A stretch of DNA of 64,000 nucleotides from Desulfobulbaceae bacterium (GCA_024636345.1 JAGXHG010000008.1:62001-126000); one strand, 5' to 3'; numbered from the stretch's first letter, positions 15,791 to 26,858 are shown. The notes: a model not told the origin generated them from the letters alone. Made by a program: numbers and translations.

Positions 15791-16654
15791 TCAACACTGG
15801 TCGTCTTGTTTTTTACTGGCGGTAACCCGATTACGACCTTGATCCTTGGCTTGATACAAAGCCAAGTCTGCCCGTTCCAAAACCTTTTGAGCGTTATCCC
15901 AGCCATCGGAAAACTGATATTCGGAAACCCCGATACTGACGGTGAGATGGATGGCTGGCTGTTTCTTTCGGGGATCCGCAGCTACCATTATCGTTTCCTC
16001 AATCTGTTTGCGTAACCGCTCAGCCAGTTCAAACGCATTCTCGATTCTGGTATTGGGCAGGACCACCAGAATCTCTTCCCCGCCATAGCGGATCACGACA
16101 TCCACCTCCCGCACAGATCCCATAATCAAATGACTGAGTTTCTTCAAGACCATATCTCCAGTCTGATGGCCATACGTGTCATTCACGATTTTAAAATGAT
16201 CAATATCAAGAAGAAATACAGAAAATGGTTGTTCAAATCTCATAGCCCGTTGAAACTCTTCAACGATTCGGCGAGCGAGATAACGACGATTAAACAGACC
16301 TGTTAACGGGTCGGTAATATTTTCCTGTTCAAGGACATAAATTCGCTGCAGATCAAGGGCTGTTTTCAAGGAGAGAGAGCAGACCAGAAAGACAAAAACA
16401 GCTCCGCTAAAAAATATACAGGGAACGACAAGAGTGGAAATAGAATTGAAGCTATCGGGTTCGCGAATAAAGGCATAGAGGATATAACCCAAAATAAATA
16501 TGCAGATAAGGGTACACAGAAGTTTCCATCGGTTCCGGACATTTCCTGCCGGCAACTTCTGGATAATGACCATGACTGGGACAAGGGACTTAAGCAGAAG
16601 GAATACTCCTGCCACTGTCAGCCCGATTGTCATCATAAAAAGATTATTCTGCAT
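15791..16654 (-). CDS. Membrane-bound diguanylate cyclase (GGDEF)
   Basis: It makes the second messenger c-di-GMP. The first about 100 residues contain three predicted membrane helices (MMTIGLTVAGVFLLLKSL, LLCTLICIFILGYILYAF, LVVPCIFFSGAVFVFLVC). The GGDEF domain follows, beginning DPLTGLFNRRYL. The active loop is GGEEI at residues 191-195, an accepted variant. A product-inhibition I-site, RxxD (REVD), sits at 182-185, five residues before it. There is no recognisable sensory domain beyond the membrane region. It is a stand-alone gene just beyond the island end. Confidence 0.92.
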   Translation of the reverse strand: MQNNLFMMTIGLTVAGVFLLLKSLVPVMVIIQKLPAGNVRNRWKLLCTLICIFILGYILYAFIREPDSFNSISTLVVPCIFFSGAVFVFLVCSLSLKTALDLQRIYVLEQENITDPLTGLFNRRYLARRIVEEFQRAMRFEQPFSVFLLDIDHFKIVNDTYGHQTGDMVLKKLSHLIMGSVREVDVVIRYGGEEILVVLPNTRIENAFELAERLRKQIEETIMVAADPRKKQPAIHLTVSIGVSEYQFSDGWDNAQKVLERADLALYQAKDQGRNRVTASKKQDDQC

Positions 16655-16796
16655 CCGCCCGTTTATACTTTTTAAAAATTAACATAGTCACCCTCTTTCC
16701 ATTTCCGGATCGTCTTATTTATTACAATATGATTATTAAAATAAGTCTTACCAAGCTTAAATCCACCTGAAAATTGTCTCTCTTCGCATTGCATGG

Positions 16797-19418
16797 TTAC
16801 AACAGTGTCTTCTGCACCACTTCATACACCCCAGCCGACAAACCAGACTGACCTACGATTCTCTCCATCTGTTCCCGCATCATTTTTTGTCTGCATATAT
16901 CATAGCGTTTCCAGCTTGTAAAGGGGGCCATCAACCTTGAGGACATATGCGGGTTAAAGGGATCAATATTGATGATCTGCTCGGCCAGAAAAGCATAACC
17001 GTCTCCAGAAGCTGCGTGAAACCGCACATGATTGCCAGTACCAAAGGCGCCAATCAGGGCCCGTACCTTATTGGGATTATGAAGGGAAAATCCAGGGTGG
17101 GTCAGCAGGGTCTTTACGGTGTCCAGAGCATCCTCAAGACTTGAGGTGGCCTGCAGGGTAAGCCACTTATCAACCACCAGAGGCTCATCCTTCCACTGCT
17201 GATAGAAATCCGCCAGGGCCTCCTGCCGCTGTTTCACCGGACAATGGGCCAGGGCACTCAGGGCAGCCATCACATCGGTCATATTAGCCTTCTGCTTATA
17301 ATGATTCACCGCCAGGTCCAGATACTCTGCAGGCAATGGATCCATGGACAGCAGGAAAGAAAGACATATGTTTTTCAGGCTCCTGCGTCCCATAGCCTCA
17401 GGAGTCAAGACATAGGCTCCTAGCTCCCTGTTCTCCTCATAGACCTGAAGAAATTCCTGGCTAAGCTGCCGGGCCAGTTCACTTCTGACAAATTTCCGGG
17501 CCAGATGGAGATTTTCCGGATCGACAATATCCATCTGCAACGCCAGGGTGGTTTCTGCTGGCAGGGTCAGGGCCTGGGCCAGCAGCGCCTTATCACAGCC
17601 CTGTTGCTGCAGATTCAGGCGTACGGCCTTGACAAATAAAGGATCAAGGACAGGAGCACCACCCTGCTGCAAGGCGCTAACGCATTCCAGAATAATGGAT
17701 TCACTGAGTCGGTTGGCGGCATCCCAGCGGTTGAACAAGTCGCTGTCGTGAGCCATGAGGAATGCCAGTTCTTCCCGTCCTTGAAATGGCTCTACCTTGA
17801 CCGGGGCCGAAAAACCGCGCAGGAAAGAAAGTACCGGCTTTTCTACAAGGCCCGTAAAGGTGAAAGACTGCTTTCCCTCCCTCAAATGCAGCTGGGTGTC
17901 ATCCGCAATCATTTCATCACCCCGGCCATCCAGGAGACCAATATTAATTGGGAGATAAAAAGGTTGCTTCTCCTGCTGCCCTGGCGTCGGTACACAGTTC
18001 TGTTTAACAGTTATGATGTATATCCCCTGTTTTTCATCCCAGGAATCAGAGACATGCAGAACCGGAGTTCCGGCCTGGCTGTACCAGTACTTAAACTGTT
18101 CCAGGTCAGCCCCGGACGCATCACCCATGGACGCCACAAAATCATCACAGGTCACGGCCTGACCATCGTGTCTGGCAAAATAGAGATCCATGCCCTGGCG
18201 GAACCTTTTGGCGCCAAGCAGGGTATGCATCATACGGATCACCTCCGCCCCTTTATTATACACCGTAACCGTGTAAAAATTATTGATTTCCACATAAGAA
18301 TCAGGACGAACAGGATGAGCCATAGGTCCGCTGTCCTCCTTGAACTGAAAGGTGCGCAATACCCGCACATCATCGATACGCTGCACGGGCCGCGAGTTCA
18401 TGTCTCCGGAGAACTCCTGATCCCTGAACACGGTGAGTCCCTCTTTCAGGCTGAGCTGAAACCAATCACGGCAGGTGACCCGGTTGCCGGTCCAGTTATG
18501 GAAATACTCATGGGCAATGACGCCTTCCACGCCCAGATAATCCTGATCCGTCGCTGTTTCCTGACTGGCCAGGACATATTTGGAGTTAAAGATATTCAGC
18601 CCCTTGTTTTCCATGGCTCCCATATTAAAATCATCCACGGCCACGATCATATAGCGGTCCAAGTCATACTCAAGGCCAAAGACCTCCTCGTCCCAGCGCA
18701 TGGATTTTTTCAGGGATTGCATGGCGTGATCACATTTGCCGTGATTCCGAGCCTCAACATAAATCTGCAGTAGTACAGCCCTGCCCGAGCTGGTGACAAA
18801 TCTATCCTCAAGACAGACCAAGTTTCCTGCCACCAAAGCAAAGAGATAGCAAGGTTTAGGAAAAGGATCCTGCCACACCGCATAATGCCTGCCGGCTTGC
18901 AGATTGCCCTTCTCAAACAGATTGCCATTGGAGAGCAGAACCGGACAGGTTTTGATGTCCGCCTCGATCCGGGTGGTGAAACGGGCCATCACATCGGGCC
19001 GATCCTGGTAATAGGTAATCTTACGAAACCCCTCCGCCTCGCACTGGGTACAGTAGTTGCCGCTGGAGCGGTACAACCCTTCGAGTGCGGTATTGCGATC
19101 CGGAAATATCCTGGTGGCAATCTCTAGGACAAAGGTGTCCGGGACTTTATGGATCAGGATCCCGGAATCAGTCAATGAATACTCAAGAACTGTAAGCGGT
19201 CTGGAATCGAGGCTGATGGCCACAAGCTCCAGATCCTGACCATTGAGAAACAGGGATTTGTCCCCGGATGGCTGATCAGGGTTACGCTTGAAAAAAGAGC
19301 GAGCCGTGACCAGGGTATCATCCTGGTTAAGTTGAAAGGTCAGGGTAATCTCATCGATGAGATATTTAGGTGCACTATAATCCTGCCGATAAAAAGTCGG
19401 CGGTGTCTGCTTGTTCAT
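16797..19418 (-). CDS. pepN: Aminopeptidase N (M1 metallopeptidase)
   Basis: This is an 873-residue zinc aminopeptidase that removes N-terminal residues from peptides in the cytoplasm. The substrate-binding GAMEN motif is at 267-271. The zinc site HEYFH is at 303-307, with the third ligand Glu at 326 (SLKEGLTV). N-terminal beta domain, catalytic domain, DUF3458-like beta sandwich and a helical C-terminus are present in the expected lengths, as in E. coli PepN. It is divergent from dapL, with about 160 bases between the starts. Confidence 0.95.
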   Translation of the reverse strand: MNKQTPPTFYRQDYSAPKYLIDEITLTFQLNQDDTLVTARSFFKRNPDQPSGDKSLFLNGQDLELVAISLDSRPLTVLEYSLTDSGILIHKVPDTFVLEIATRIFPDRNTALEGLYRSSGNYCTQCEAEGFRKITYYQDRPDVMARFTTRIEADIKTCPVLLSNGNLFEKGNLQAGRHYAVWQDPFPKPCYLFALVAGNLVCLEDRFVTSSGRAVLLQIYVEARNHGKCDHAMQSLKKSMRWDEEVFGLEYDLDRYMIVAVDDFNMGAMENKGLNIFNSKYVLASQETATDQDYLGVEGVIAHEYFHNWTGNRVTCRDWFQLSLKEGLTVFRDQEFSGDMNSRPVQRIDDVRVLRTFQFKEDSGPMAHPVRPDSYVEINNFYTVTVYNKGAEVIRMMHTLLGAKRFRQGMDLYFARHDGQAVTCDDFVASMGDASGADLEQFKYWYSQAGTPVLHVSDSWDEKQGIYIITVKQNCVPTPGQQEKQPFYLPINIGLLDGRGDEMIADDTQLHLREGKQSFTFTGLVEKPVLSFLRGFSAPVKVEPFQGREELAFLMAHDSDLFNRWDAANRLSESIILECVSALQQGGAPVLDPLFVKAVRLNLQQQGCDKALLAQALTLPAETTLALQMDIVDPENLHLARKFVRSELARQLSQEFLQVYEENRELGAYVLTPEAMGRRSLKNICLSFLLSMDPLPAEYLDLAVNHYKQKANMTDVMAALSALAHCPVKQRQEALADFYQQWKDEPLVVDKWLTLQATSSLEDALDTVKTLLTHPGFSLHNPNKVRALIGAFGTGNHVRFHAASGDGYAFLAEQIINIDPFNPHMSSRLMAPFTSWKRYDICRQKMMREQMERIVGQSGLSAGVYEVVQKTLL

Positions 19419-19582
19419 CGTATCCTCATTTTTTTATCCTGCGCCAATCATCAGGCATCCAAGCCTTGGCGGTTGACAGCTATTTTCCATTCCATTATAT
19501 TCAATGCTTCAATCAAGGGGCATTCTGCAAGTTTAGCCCTTCATTCTCGTCTACCATAACAAATTTAAGGGAAAATGTCACC

Positions 19583-20806
19583 ATGATCACTATCAACGAA
19601 AATTACCTCAAGCTCCAGGCCTCATATCTTTTTTCAAATATCGCTAAACGAGTAGCAAGTTTTCAACAGGCCAACCCTGAAAAAGATATTATCAGACTGG
19701 GCATCGGTGATGTAACCAGGGCTCTGCCGACGGCCTGTATTACGGCCTTCCACAAGGCCGTAGATGAGATGGGAACCGACGCAAGTTTTCGTGGCTATGG
19801 CCCGGAACAGGGATACGACTTCCTGCGTGAGGCCATCGCCAAAAATGACTTCCAGGCACGGGGTGCCGAAATAACAGCTGATGAGATTTTTATCAGCGAC
19901 GGTGCCAAGTGCGATACCGGCAATATCCAGGAACTCTTCACCCAGGATATCAAAGTGGCCATTCCCGATCCTGTCTATCCGGTCTATCTGGATACCAATG
20001 TCATGGCAGGTCGCACCGGTGACTTTATAGAAGGCAGGTATCAGGGTCTGGTCTATCTTGACTCCACAAAGGCCAATAATTTTGTACCTGCCCTGCCTTC
20101 TGCAGACGTAGACCTGATCTATCTCTGCTTTCCCAATAATCCCACTGGATCGACCATTACCAAAAAGGAGTTAAGCAACTGGATAAAGTACGCACAGGAG
20201 AAAAAAGCCTTGATCCTTTTTGATGCCGCCTATGAGGCCTTTATCCGCGACGAATCCCTACCCCACTCCATCTATGAGATCGAAGGGGCAAAAGAGGTGG
20301 CTATTGAATTTCGCTCCTTTTCCAAGAGCGCTGGATTCACCGGCACCCGCTGCGCCTACACCGTAGTACCCAAGGAATGTACGGCCTTTGATTCCAGAGG
20401 AAACCGGCAATCGGTCCATTCCCTGTGGAACCGCCGCCACTGTACCAAATTCAACGGCGTTTCCTATCCGGTACAACGTGCAGCCGAGGCCGTCTATAGC
20501 AAAGAGGGACAGGTCCAAACCAAAGAGCTGGTTGCCTATTACATGCGCAATGCCGATCTGATCCGGCAGGAGATGACAAGCCTTGGCTATGACTTTGTGG
20601 GAGGTGAGAACGCACCCTACATCTGGATTGATGCCAAAGGCGACTCTTGGGATTTTTTTGATATGCTGTTGAATAAAACCGGCGTGGTCTGCACCCCTGG
20701 TGCCGGATTTGGCAAATGCGGCGAAGGCTATATTCGCCTCTCCGCCTTTAACTCCTTAGCCAATGTGGAGAAGGCTATGACCCGTATCCGGGAAACGCTC
20801 AAATAA
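19583..20806 (+). CDS. dapL: LL-diaminopimelate aminotransferase
   Basis: The enzyme converts tetrahydrodipicolinate directly to LL-DAP for lysine and peptidoglycan. Family motifs are [13 protein letters not shown] at the N-terminus, [25 protein letters not shown] and the PLP-lysine region [13 protein letters not shown]. The frame is open upstream to 19370, but the ATG at 19583 gives the usual start ([17 protein letters not shown]) and length of about 407 residues. DapL is found in a limited range of bacteria including Desulfobacterota, which fits the suggested host. Confidence 0.95.
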   Translation: MITINENYLKLQASYLFSNIAKRVASFQQANPEKDIIRLGIGDVTRALPTACITAFHKAVDEMGTDASFRGYGPEQGYDFLREAIAKNDFQARGAEITADEIFISDGAKCDTGNIQELFTQDIKVAIPDPVYPVYLDTNVMAGRTGDFIEGRYQGLVYLDSTKANNFVPALPSADVDLIYLCFPNNPTGSTITKKELSNWIKYAQEKKALILFDAAYEAFIRDESLPHSIYEIEGAKEVAIEFRSFSKSAGFTGTRCAYTVVPKECTAFDSRGNRQSVHSLWNRRHCTKFNGVSYPVQRAAEAVYSKEGQVQTKELVAYYMRNADLIRQEMTSLGYDFVGGENAPYIWIDAKGDSWDFFDMLLNKTGVVCTPGAGFGKCGEGYIRLSAFNSLANVEKAMTRIRETLK

Positions 20807-20820
20807 TGGTTCTCCTCCCA

Positions 20821-20875
20821 AAACAGAAATAGGGCGACGAGGAATCTTCTGCCCCATCGCCCTTTTTCTGTTCTT
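20821..20875. terminator. Bidirectional terminator between dapL and ispH
   Basis: AGGGCGA at 20831 pairs with TCGCCCT at 20857. The flanking AACAGAAA and TTTCTGTT extend the stem, giving A-rich and T-rich ends suited to both converging genes. Confidence 0.75.
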
Positions 20876-20889
20876 CTACCTTCATGTTT

Positions 20890-21834
20890 TTATTTTCTCA
20901 AATCTTGCTGATCAAGCTCTGCAGGTTTAAAAGAAACCTGTTCCTCTTTGCCCGGCAGCTCACAGACAACAGTTGCCCCATACTCCTGCAACCAATGGAC
21001 AACCCCGCGCACCAGGCGTTCAGGGGCGGAGGCCCCGGCTGTCACTCCAACGCTTGCATGCCCCTGTAACCATTCCGGCCGAATATCAGTCGCATCATCA
21101 ATCAAATATCCTATCATCCCCGCCCTGACTCCGACCTCCCGCAACCTATTGGAATTGGAACTGCTTTTAGAACCAACGACAAGAAGAACATCGGTCTTCT
21201 GTGCCAATTCTTTAACCACATTCTGACGATTCTCAGTGGCATAACAGACATTTGAACGAGGACCCCTGATTGCAGGAAAGCGCTGTTCCAACTTCTTTCT
21301 GATCCCGGCTATATCATTCTGACTGAGGGTAGTCTGGGTGACATATGCAACCCGTTCAGGGTCAACAACCTGCACAGTCTCTGCTTCCTCCTCAGATGCA
21401 ATAATATGCACCCGACCAACAACCCGGCCGGCAGCACCCTCTACCTCCGGATGCCGGTGGTGGCCAATAATCAAGACATCGCATCCCTCAGCATGATATT
21501 TTTCCACCATCCGGTGCACACTACTCACCAAGGGGCAGGTGGCATCAATGGTCCGCAGCCCTAGGCTCTGCGCCTGATGCTCAACTGCCACCGAGACTCC
21601 ATGGGCACTGAAGACACAGACCGCTCCTGGAGGAATATCGGCAAGCTCCACCATAAAAACAACACCTAGCCCCTCCAACTCCTGAACTACATGTTTGTTA
21701 TGAACAATTTCATGGAGGACATAAATCGGAGAACCATATTGTTCAAGGGCCAGTCGTACCGTGGCAATGGCCCGCACGACACCGGCACAAAAACCTCTCG
21801 GATTGGCCAGAATAATTTCTTTGAGTACACTCAT
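20890..21834 (-). CDS. ispH: 4-hydroxy-3-methylbut-2-enyl diphosphate reductase
   Basis: This is the last enzyme of the MEP isoprenoid pathway, an Fe-S reductase making IPP and DMAPP. The three cluster cysteines are at 16 (RGFCAGVVRA), 100 (DATCPLV) and 197 (NVCYATENRQ). The conserved HEIVHNKHVV and SAHGVS are present. I start it at MSVLKEIILANPRGFC; the open frame extends 28 codons further upstream but that part is not family-like. With ispA and dxs at 35.5-38.5 kb this shows a complete commitment to the MEP route. Confidence 0.95.
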   Translation of the reverse strand: MSVLKEIILANPRGFCAGVVRAIATVRLALEQYGSPIYVLHEIVHNKHVVQELEGLGVVFMVELADIPPGAVCVFSAHGVSVAVEHQAQSLGLRTIDATCPLVSSVHRMVEKYHAEGCDVLIIGHHRHPEVEGAAGRVVGRVHIIASEEEAETVQVVDPERVAYVTQTTLSQNDIAGIRKKLEQRFPAIRGPRSNVCYATENRQNVVKELAQKTDVLLVVGSKSSSNSNRLREVGVRAGMIGYLIDDATDIRPEWLQGHASVGVTAGASAPERLVRGVVHWLQEYGATVVCELPGKEEQVSFKPAELDQQDLRK

Positions 21835-22019
21835 CAGCGAATTGAAAGTTGAAAGAAAAAAATTTTTAGATAACGATAACAGATGAAAGATAAATTCTGT
21901 ATCAATTTTTAAAGGCATTATGCCTTTTTCTTATTTCCAAGTTCTTCGTTTTCTGTTTAGCTGTAGACATGTAAAGATTCAATACTCATCCTTCAACCTT
22001 TAGCCTACAACTTACTCCC

Positions 22020-23207
22020 ATGGATCATTCACAATCTTTCACCGTTACTCAGCCAACCCGCATCCAGTTTGGCGTTGGCAGCATCAGTAATCTGGGCAAA
22101 ACTGTTCAGGAATTTAATGGCAGTAATGTTTTTCTGGTTATTGACCCCGGCCTTGTCAAGGCCGGGATTGCCAGTCAGATAACTGCCCCTCTGGATGCCG
22201 CTGCCATACCCTATACTCTTTATGACAACATCGATCCAGAACCGGGCCTGAAACTCGCTGACAAAGGATACAAAATAGCAAAGTCCAAAGGCTGCGACTG
22301 TGTGATCGGGGCTGGCGGCGGTTCAGCCATGGATGTGGCCAAGGCCGTGGCGGTACTGCTCACCAATGGTGGCAAGGCTGCCGACTATCTCGGTCTTGAC
22401 AAGATCCCAAAAGCCGGCGCACCAAAGATCATGATCCCGACTTCGGCCGGAACCGGTGCCGAAGTGACATTCACCGCCGTGTTTATCAATGAGAAGACAG
22501 GCTCTAAAGGTGGCATGAATGGCGCCCCGCTCTATCCGGAAGCAGCCATCCTCGATCCAGCGCTGACCCTCAGCCTGCCGCCTCAGGTCACCGCCTATAC
22601 CGGCATCGACGCCCTGACTCATGCCCTTGAGGCATACACTTCCAGCCAGGCCCATATCATCTCCGAAATGTATTCGCTGGAAGCCATTGACCTGATCAGC
22701 CGAAATCTCCCGAAGGCCTATGCCAACGGCACCAACCTGGAGGCTCGTTCCGCTATGCTCATGGGCAGTCTTTTAGGCGGCAAGGCCCTGGCAACTGCCG
22801 GCGTCGGTCTGGTCCACGCCATGGCTTATCCCATGGGTGGCATGTTTGGCATAGCCCACGGCCTTGCCAACGCAGTGCTGCTTCCTTATGTAGTTGAATA
22901 CAACCTCATCGGCAATATGGAAAAGTTTGCTATTTTGGCCGGGGTTCTTGGCAAAAAAACAGAAGAGATGACAACCAGAGAAGCGGCAGAGCGATGCGTG
23001 GAGGCGCTGTTTGAATTAAACGCCGACGTGGGTATTCCGGCAACCCTGCAAGATCTGGATATTCCAGTCGATCAGCTCCCTGAAATGGCCAGAATTGCCT
23101 TAACCGTGACCCGTCCTGTTGAGAACAATCCACGAAAGCCAACTCTGGACGATGTTATCAATATCTACCAGATGGCGTATGAGGGCAACAGTTCAATTTT
23201 ATATTGA
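22020..23207 (+). CDS. Iron-containing alcohol dehydrogenase (group III)
   Basis: This is an NAD(P)-dependent, Fe2+-type alcohol dehydrogenase of 395 residues. Visible motifs are GAGGGSAMDVAKAVA for nucleotide binding, IPTSAGTGAEVT, and the metal-binding histidines in DALTHALEAY and GLVHAMAYPMGGMFGIAHGLAN. The physiological substrate cannot be read from sequence; ethanol, butanol or 1,3-propanediol oxidation are all possible within the family. It is a single gene with its own terminator. Confidence 0.92.
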   Translation: MDHSQSFTVTQPTRIQFGVGSISNLGKTVQEFNGSNVFLVIDPGLVKAGIASQITAPLDAAAIPYTLYDNIDPEPGLKLADKGYKIAKSKGCDCVIGAGGGSAMDVAKAVAVLLTNGGKAADYLGLDKIPKAGAPKIMIPTSAGTGAEVTFTAVFINEKTGSKGGMNGAPLYPEAAILDPALTLSLPPQVTAYTGIDALTHALEAYTSSQAHIISEMYSLEAIDLISRNLPKAYANGTNLEARSAMLMGSLLGGKALATAGVGLVHAMAYPMGGMFGIAHGLANAVLLPYVVEYNLIGNMEKFAILAGVLGKKTEEMTTREAAERCVEALFELNADVGIPATLQDLDIPVDQLPEMARIALTVTRPVENNPRKPTLDDVINIYQMAYEGNSSILY

Positions 23208-23223
23208 AAATATGTCTGTAAGA

Positions 23224-23273
23224 AAAAACAGGGGCGGATTATCAATGTGCAGATAATCCGCCTCTGTTTTTTC
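23224..23273 (+). terminator. Intrinsic terminator after the Fe-ADH gene
   Basis: ACAGGGGCGGATTATC pairs with GATAATCCGCCTCTGT over about 16 bases with an 8-base loop and one mismatch, and a T-run follows. The A-run on the left could also serve the convergent ugd gene. Confidence 0.85.
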
Positions 23274-23346
23274 TCCATACTTCCCTTGACTGCATGAGAC
23301 ATCTCAATAACTGATCTCAAATCCTCTAATTTTGTTCAGCAGGATT

Positions 23347-24654
23347 TCACCCCCGGCCCACCCCCACATATTCAAACCCGGCGGCACGTATTCTCTGAGG
23401 AGAATAAACATTGCGCAGATCAATAAACAAGGGCACCCGCATCAATGATTTGACGCGCTCAAGATCAATCGCCCGGTATTGATTCCATTCTGTCATCAAT
23501 ACCAAAGCATCGGCACCTGTGGCTGCCTCGTATACATTGTTGACATAAAAACATTCAGGAAATAATTTTTTTGCCTCTTCCATCCCTTGAGGGTCATGTG
23601 CCTGAATTCTTGCTCCTTTTTCATGCAACGGAGGAAGGATGCTGAGAGCAGGGGCATCACGGAGATCATCTGTTTCCGGCTTGAAGGTCAAGCCGAGTAC
23701 CCCTATGGTTTTACCGGCCACATCTCCGCCAAGTGCCTCTCGAATCTTTTTGACCATACCTGCTTTTTGCGCGGCATTGATCTCAACCGCTGCGGCAACA
23801 GACCTGGCAGACACACCATTTTCCTGAGCAATACGCAATAAAGCCAAGGTGTCTTTGGGAAAACAACTTCCTCCAAATCCAGGGCCTGGATGGAGAAATT
23901 TTCCGCCGATACGACCATCCAGTCCTATGGCCTTGGCAAGATCAACCACATCAGCCCCTACCTCTTCACAGAGATTGGCCATTTCATTAATAAAAGAGAT
24001 CTTGATTGAGAGGAAGGCGTTTGCCGCATACTTGATGAGTTCTGCGGATTCAAGTCCGGTAAAGACAAAAGGAGTGGAGATAAGATACAGGGGATCATAA
24101 ATTTCTTTCATCACGGCTTGGGCAGCTACCGATTCAGAGCCAATGACTATACGATCGGGGCGCATAAAATCATTGATCGCAGCACCTTCTCTTAAAAATT
24201 CAGGATTGGAGACTACATCAAAATCTGCCGTCGGATTTTCTTCCCTTATCAAGCGGGCAACCTGACGGGCAGTGCCGACTGGGACGGTGCTCTTATCTAT
24301 TATAACAGTATAACCAGTCAGATATGGCGCAAGCTCCCTGGCTGCGGCATAAATATAGGTCAGATCCGCATATCCATCACCACGACGTGAAGTCGGAGTA
24401 CCCACCGCAAGAAAGACAGCAGAGGCACTCTGGACACTATTTGCCAATTCTGTAGTAAAGGCAAGACGGCCTTCACTTACATTCTTCCGCACCAATTCCG
24501 CCAACCCTGGTTCGTAAATGGGTATTTTCCCTTCCAGCAAAGAATTGATCTTCCGTTCATCCTTATCCATACAAGTGATATGATGCCCAAATTCTGCCAG
24601 ACATGCACCTGTAACCAGACCAACATACCCGGTTCCAATTATAGTAATTTTCAT
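23347..24654 (-). CDS. ugd: UDP-glucose 6-dehydrogenase family protein
   Basis: This NAD-dependent enzyme oxidises a nucleotide sugar (UDP-glucose or a relative such as GDP-mannose) to its uronic acid for surface polysaccharides. It has an N-terminal Rossmann motif (MKITIIGTGYVGLVTGACLAE is the family start), KSTVPVGTA, and the catalytic cysteine at 264 in GFGGSCFPKD. The length of 435 residues is normal. It is a stand-alone gene divergent from the SleB-like hydrolase. Substrate is most likely UDP-glucose, but this is not proven by sequence. Confidence 0.92.
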   Translation of the reverse strand: MKITIIGTGYVGLVTGACLAEFGHHITCMDKDERKINSLLEGKIPIYEPGLAELVRKNVSEGRLAFTTELANSVQSASAVFLAVGTPTSRRGDGYADLTYIYAAARELAPYLTGYTVIIDKSTVPVGTARQVARLIREENPTADFDVVSNPEFLREGAAINDFMRPDRIVIGSESVAAQAVMKEIYDPLYLISTPFVFTGLESAELIKYAANAFLSIKISFINEMANLCEEVGADVVDLAKAIGLDGRIGGKFLHPGPGFGGSCFPKDTLALLRIAQENGVSARSVAAAVEINAAQKAGMVKKIREALGGDVAGKTIGVLGLTFKPETDDLRDAPALSILPPLHEKGARIQAHDPQGMEEAKKLFPECFYVNNVYEAATGADALVLMTEWNQYRAIDLERVKSLMRVPLFIDLRNVYSPQRIRAAGFEYVGVGRG

Positions 24655-24823
24655 AGAAGATTAATTTTACTCTGTTCCTGGTTAATAAATGACATCACAA
24701 ATTGATTGTCAGGATGGATAAACAACTTATCAAGCTCCCACCAAAAAAACACCAAACTTGCACTTTGTATCATAATATGATATAAAGCGCCATTATGAAT
24801 CCAGCCAATAACGGAGAAATAAA

Positions 24824-25183
24824 ATGACACTACTGGAAGGGCTTTTGTGGTTGACCCTGAACGTGTATCATGAGGCACGTTCAGAGCCACAGATCGGACA
24901 GATTGCCATTGCCCATGTAACTCTGAATCGGGCTATAGACAGAAAGATTTCTATCAAAGATGTGGTAACACAACCATATCAATTTAGTTGGGTAAGACAG
25001 AAATCTTTTATCCCTCACAACATTCCTGTTTTCTTTCAATGTATGCAGTCTGCATACATTGCTCTCAGCACCAATGATTTCACTGCCGGCGCAACCCATT
25101 ATCACTTGAAGGATACAGCCCCGAAGTGGTCTTCCAGCTTAACCTATCTCAATCAGTACGGCAGTCACAAATTTTACAGATAA
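24824..25183 (+). CDS. SleB-like cell-wall hydrolase (Hydrolase_2 family)
   Basis: This small 119-residue protein matches the catalytic core of SleB/CwlJ lytic enzymes. It has LNVYHEARSEPQIGQIAIAHV with the catalytic Glu, YQFSWV, and GATHYHLKDTAPKW. There is no signal peptide or peptidoglycan-binding domain, so how it reaches the wall is unclear. In non-sporing Gram-negatives such proteins are often phage- or housekeeping-related muramidases. A role in sporulation is not implied. Confidence 0.8.
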   Translation: MTLLEGLLWLTLNVYHEARSEPQIGQIAIAHVTLNRAIDRKISIKDVVTQPYQFSWVRQKSFIPHNIPVFFQCMQSAYIALSTNDFTAGATHYHLKDTAPKWSSSLTYLNQYGSHKFYR

Positions 25184-25241
25184 CTACTGAATCAACACCT
25201 GCCTCCAACAAACCCACCAAACTGAATATTTTTAAAAACTT

Positions 25242-26444
25242 TCAAAATTTTGCCGCCTGCTGTAGAGCCCTTCTCATCTCCGCAAGTCTCTCTTCCGACA
25301 TCTTGACAGGAACCGGGTAAACCAGAGTCCTGCTAATTAATTCTGCTGAAGCAGGTAAAAGTTCCGGATCATAGATCACTCTCTTTTTTCCACCAGGCTC
25401 CTGAAACGGCCAACCACTTCTGGTAACGGTTGCCCCATCCAATAAATGCTCCCACCGGGGATAAAAGTGCCAGCTGTTTTCACCAAAATTTATGGCACCA
25501 GCCTTGTTCTCAGTCAACACCTTGTTCACCCGCAGGCAATGCTCACTACTGTCCAAGAAAAAACAGAAGAAAGTTGCGGAATCCCCAGCCTCATCAACAA
25601 GCTCTCTGAACTGCACGCCAGGAATAGCAGAAGCAGCCTCTTTCAAGGCGTCCTTTGTTTTTTTCTGGGCCTCAATCATGAAGTCAAGCTTGGCGAGTTG
25701 GGCAAGACCAATGGCACCCTGCAACTCCATCATCCGATAATTAAAACCGACAAAACGCCTACCTTCTCCACCGCGGGCACCTGGATTGACCACATGATCA
25801 TGGCCATGATCATGATATTCCGACATGGTTCGCCATAACTGCTCATCAGCGGTAATTATCATGCCGCCTTCGCCGGTGGTCATGGTCTTTACTGAATCAA
25901 AAGAAAAAGTGCCGCAGGCGCCAAAAGTGCCAAGATGCTGCCCGTTAATCCTCGCCCCGGCAGCCTGGGCCGTATCCTCAAGCACTGGTATATCATGCCT
26001 TTTGGCAATGGAGACAATCTCTTGAATCCGGGCCTGAGCACCCAGCATATGAACAGGGATGATACACCGGGTCCTGGCATTAATCTTTTTTTCAAGATCG
26101 ACAGGGTCCATATTCAGGGTCGCATCGACCTCAGTAAAGACCGGAATGGCACCAATGTCAAGAATCGCCTCCCAGGTCGCAACAAAGGTAAACCCCTGAG
26201 TGATAACCTCGTCCCCAGGACCTACACCTAGCGCGGCAAGAGCCACCTTCAGGGCCGCAGTTCCCGAGGTCACGGCCTGACCGTAAGAAGTTCCACAATA
26301 GGCGGCGAATTGTTTTTCAAATTCCAGCACCTTATAGACACCCTTACGCTGAGCTCCAAACTCATACCGAAAGAGAACACCAGTATCAAGGACATCCAGA
26401 ATTTCTTTTTTTTCTTCTTCACCGAAAATTTCAAAACCAGGCAT
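25242..26444 (-). CDS. DegT/DnrJ/EryC1/StrS-type aminotransferase
   Basis: This is a PLP enzyme of 400 residues. Such enzymes usually aminate nucleotide keto-sugars. The PLP lysine is at about 186 in SFDSVKTMTTGEGGMI. AVTSGTAALKVAL binds the cofactor phosphate and VLEDTAQAAGA carries the ring-stacking region. It lies 27 bases downstream of panD, in the same direction as panC and the TPR gene. No other sugar-modification genes are next to it except ugd further on, so the product sugar is unknown. Confidence 0.88.
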   Translation of the reverse strand: MPGFEIFGEEEKKEILDVLDTGVLFRYEFGAQRKGVYKVLEFEKQFAAYCGTSYGQAVTSGTAALKVALAALGVGPGDEVITQGFTFVATWEAILDIGAIPVFTEVDATLNMDPVDLEKKINARTRCIIPVHMLGAQARIQEIVSIAKRHDIPVLEDTAQAAGARINGQHLGTFGACGTFSFDSVKTMTTGEGGMIITADEQLWRTMSEYHDHGHDHVVNPGARGGEGRRFVGFNYRMMELQGAIGLAQLAKLDFMIEAQKKTKDALKEAASAIPGVQFRELVDEAGDSATFFCFFLDSSEHCLRVNKVLTENKAGAINFGENSWHFYPRWEHLLDGATVTRSGWPFQEPGGKKRVIYDPELLPASAELISRTLVYPVPVKMSEERLAEMRRALQQAAKF

Positions 26445-26471
26445 TGGCAGAACCTCCCTAAAAAATCAATC

Positions 26472-26834
26472 TTACTTGCTGAGCTTTTCTTTGATGGCAT
26501 TATGCTCATCAAGAAGAACGATAATAGGATGATACCCCGGCAACTCTTCATCAGCGGAGAGACCATAGGTACAGATAATAATAATATCGCCCACCATCCC
26601 TTTTCTGGCTGCAGCGCCATTCAAACCTATCACCCCACCTCCTGGTGCTCCAACAATGGCATAGGTGTCAAAACGCTCACCATTATTAGCATTATAGACA
26701 TGAACCCTCTCAAATGGCATAATTCCCACGGCATCCATTAAGTCTTTATCTATGGTAAGACTGCCCTCATAACTTAAATCAGCCTCTGTGACGGTCGCCC
26801 GATGAAGCTTTGCCCTCAGCATCTGTCGCAACAT
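26472..26834 (-). CDS. panD: Aspartate 1-decarboxylase
   Basis: PanD makes beta-alanine for pantothenate and coenzyme A. The self-cleavage site Gly24-Ser25 (SYEGS), which yields the pyruvoyl group, is intact. VYNANNGERFDTY and GLNGAAARKGMVGD are typical. The length of 120 residues is normal. It lies 25 bases after panC, so the two pantothenate genes are co-transcribed. Confidence 0.95.
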   Translation of the reverse strand: MLRQMLRAKLHRATVTEADLSYEGSLTIDKDLMDAVGIMPFERVHVYNANNGERFDTYAIVGAPGGGVIGLNGAAARKGMVGDIIIICTYGLSADEELPGYHPIIVLLDEHNAIKEKLSK

Positions 26835-26858
26835 GATTAACTATTTTCTTATTGTTTT

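Noticed and set aside
17748-18773. 341-codon plus-strand open frame across pepN
   Set aside because: It lies fully antisense to pepN, whose frame has all catalytic motifs. The antisense product has no recognisable domain and no ribosome site.
24824-25183. SleB-like gene as evidence of sporulation
   Set aside because: Hydrolase_2 proteins occur in many non-spore-formers, and no spore genes are present in the window.
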